From NCBI RefSeq assembly GCF_024713975.1, contig NC_091112.1, positions 7,062,501 through 7,126,500 on the forward strand: DNA of 64,000 nt, read 5' to 3'. Of the stretch, positions 62,801 through 64,000 are shown piece after piece. Numbering within the stretch: position 1 is the first letter of the stretch; each line of letters starts with the position of its first letter. The translations under genes and the position numbers were made by a program. The notes below the pieces were generated by a model that worked only from the letters and a program-made list of their open reading frames with translations, ran no database searches and was not told the origin of the DNA. Source of the DNA: Paralichthys olivaceus (lineage: Eukaryota; Chordata; Actinopteri; Pleuronectiformes; Paralichthyidae).

Positions 62801-64000
62801 GAAAAGGACTGAGACCGACAGTATGGAAGAAAGGAGTGAGTCATAGAGCTTTCCCAGCAACAAGGGATGGTGTGAACATCAATCACACAACAGGCACACA
62901 CAGTCTCCTGTACCCAGAGACGCTCCAGCAAATGCAGACACAAGGTATACGCAGGCTGCACAGGCAAGGTCATCATTAACAAAGTGCCTGCCTGAGTGAA
63001 ATACTGAGTGACGTATGGCTGTGTGCGGCATAAATCCAATCAAGGCAGAACAATCATGGTAAAACACCTCAGGAAAATAAGGGAATGAAAAGAGCCTCAT
63101 GTTGCTTTATACATAATTGTAAATTATTGTACTGAACTAAGCCCAACCATAAAATTCATGTTTAACATAGACACATGCTGCAGGGCTAAGGCATGCATAT
63201 GTTCACGAAAGAAAAAAATACAGGTTTACATTGAGTGGAAACTGGTTTTAGATACAATACAAGACAAAACATGCAACATCCACACTGGCTGTGCAAAAAC
63301 ACACCAAGGATTCCTCTCTAAGTAAAAGGTGTCGTTAAAAATTGCATGAAGCCTGTATGTATTCACACACACACACACACGCACACACAGATGCCTCTAG
63401 TCAGCAGAGTTATGTAACACCACTGCAGTAAACTGACCTCCTACTAGGGGAGAGAGAGAGGCAGACAGAAGGAGAGACTGACACTGAGAAAGTAGTTGAA
63501 AGTGTAAAACCTGGCTTATTTAAATGTATTCATCGTGCACCGTTTTAATGCCTCTACCGTCTGCCAGGCACATTAATATAGAAACCAGATGCGACTGACA
63601 GCAGGGAGGCGGGCGTGTATCTGTGACTGACCTATCCCACACAGTCGGCTCACTGCAAAACTGAATGCCCTTTCGCTAAGTGATCGATAAAGCCAATCAG
63701 CAGTGATCAGTCGGTTCCTGTGTAACCCACAAGTACAGCAGGTTAGATGAAATTAGAAGGATGCAGCTGACAATTAAAAATGTCGGGACAAATTAAAAAT
63801 ACAGTTGGTAATACATGACATTACAAATAGGGATGTTTCCCTGGTGGATGTTAATTAGAGAGGGAATTAAAATTAGAAAGACAGCTTCCATTTTTCTACT
63901 ATGATGTCCTTGTATGATTTTGGTTTTCATTGGTCCACTTCATGTGGTGTCTATTAAACACAATCTCTCAGCATCTGCATTAGGATTTTCCATTCATTCT

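Noticed and set aside
62653..62979. 108-codon frame considered as an upstream slc45a4 exon
   Set aside because: It is on the plus strand, opposite to slc45a4, and has no transporter-like or other recognisable segment.

Overview
The window is vertebrate nuclear DNA, almost certainly from a teleost fish. The evidence is intron-split genes with GT-AG splice sites, vertebrate protein families, compact genes, very many (CA)n/(GT)n microsatellites, and several interspersed repeats I recognise as typical of percomorph fish. There is no prokaryotic, plasmid, phage or CRISPR content. Species and chromosome cannot be told from the sequence.

Layout, left to right. (1) 1-6717 is gene-poor and probably ends in the 3' UTR of the next gene. 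(2) tbc1d20, minus strand, 10 coding exons, 14738 down to 6718: an ER-anchored Rab GTPase-activating protein. (3) dgat1, plus strand, 17 coding exons, 16300-25589: an ER triglyceride-synthesis enzyme, head-to-head with tbc1d20 across about 1.6 kb. (4) Two tandem cfap20-type genes, minus strand: a divergent copy with an open frame (30180 to 28305) and the orthodox cfap20 (32859 to 31009). The divergent copy is followed by a 550-bp tandem duplication of its two last exons, and the outer copy carries a nonsense codon. (5) A 425-bp GATA/GACA tract and unassigned sequence. (6) gpr20, plus strand, 4 coding exons, 36588-38517: an orphan class A receptor. (7) An 8-kb intergenic stretch that probably includes the slc45a4 3' UTR. 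(8) slc45a4, minus strand, 13 coding exons, 53730 down to 46498: a 12-TM family transporter whose first coding exon lies beyond the right edge. (9) 53731-64000 is probably slc45a4 intron or upstream sequence, with no exon that I can support.

These are independent housekeeping or tissue genes, not an operon or one pathway. Two loose links exist: TBC1D20 and DGAT1 both act at the ER and affect lipid droplets, and gpr20-slc45a4 adjacency is also found on human 8q24.3. Exon boundaries were worked out by hand from reading-frame continuity, splice signals and remembered human proteins.

I found no new biological system. The most interesting signals are: the divergent cfap20 paralogue with its duplicated, mutated last exons; a perfect RFX X-box upstream of cfap20; dgat1 exon 7, a 129-nt frame-neutral exon bracketed by complementary (GT)n and (CA)n tracts; and a LINE fragment in cfap20 intron 4 with a readable empty site in the paralogue.
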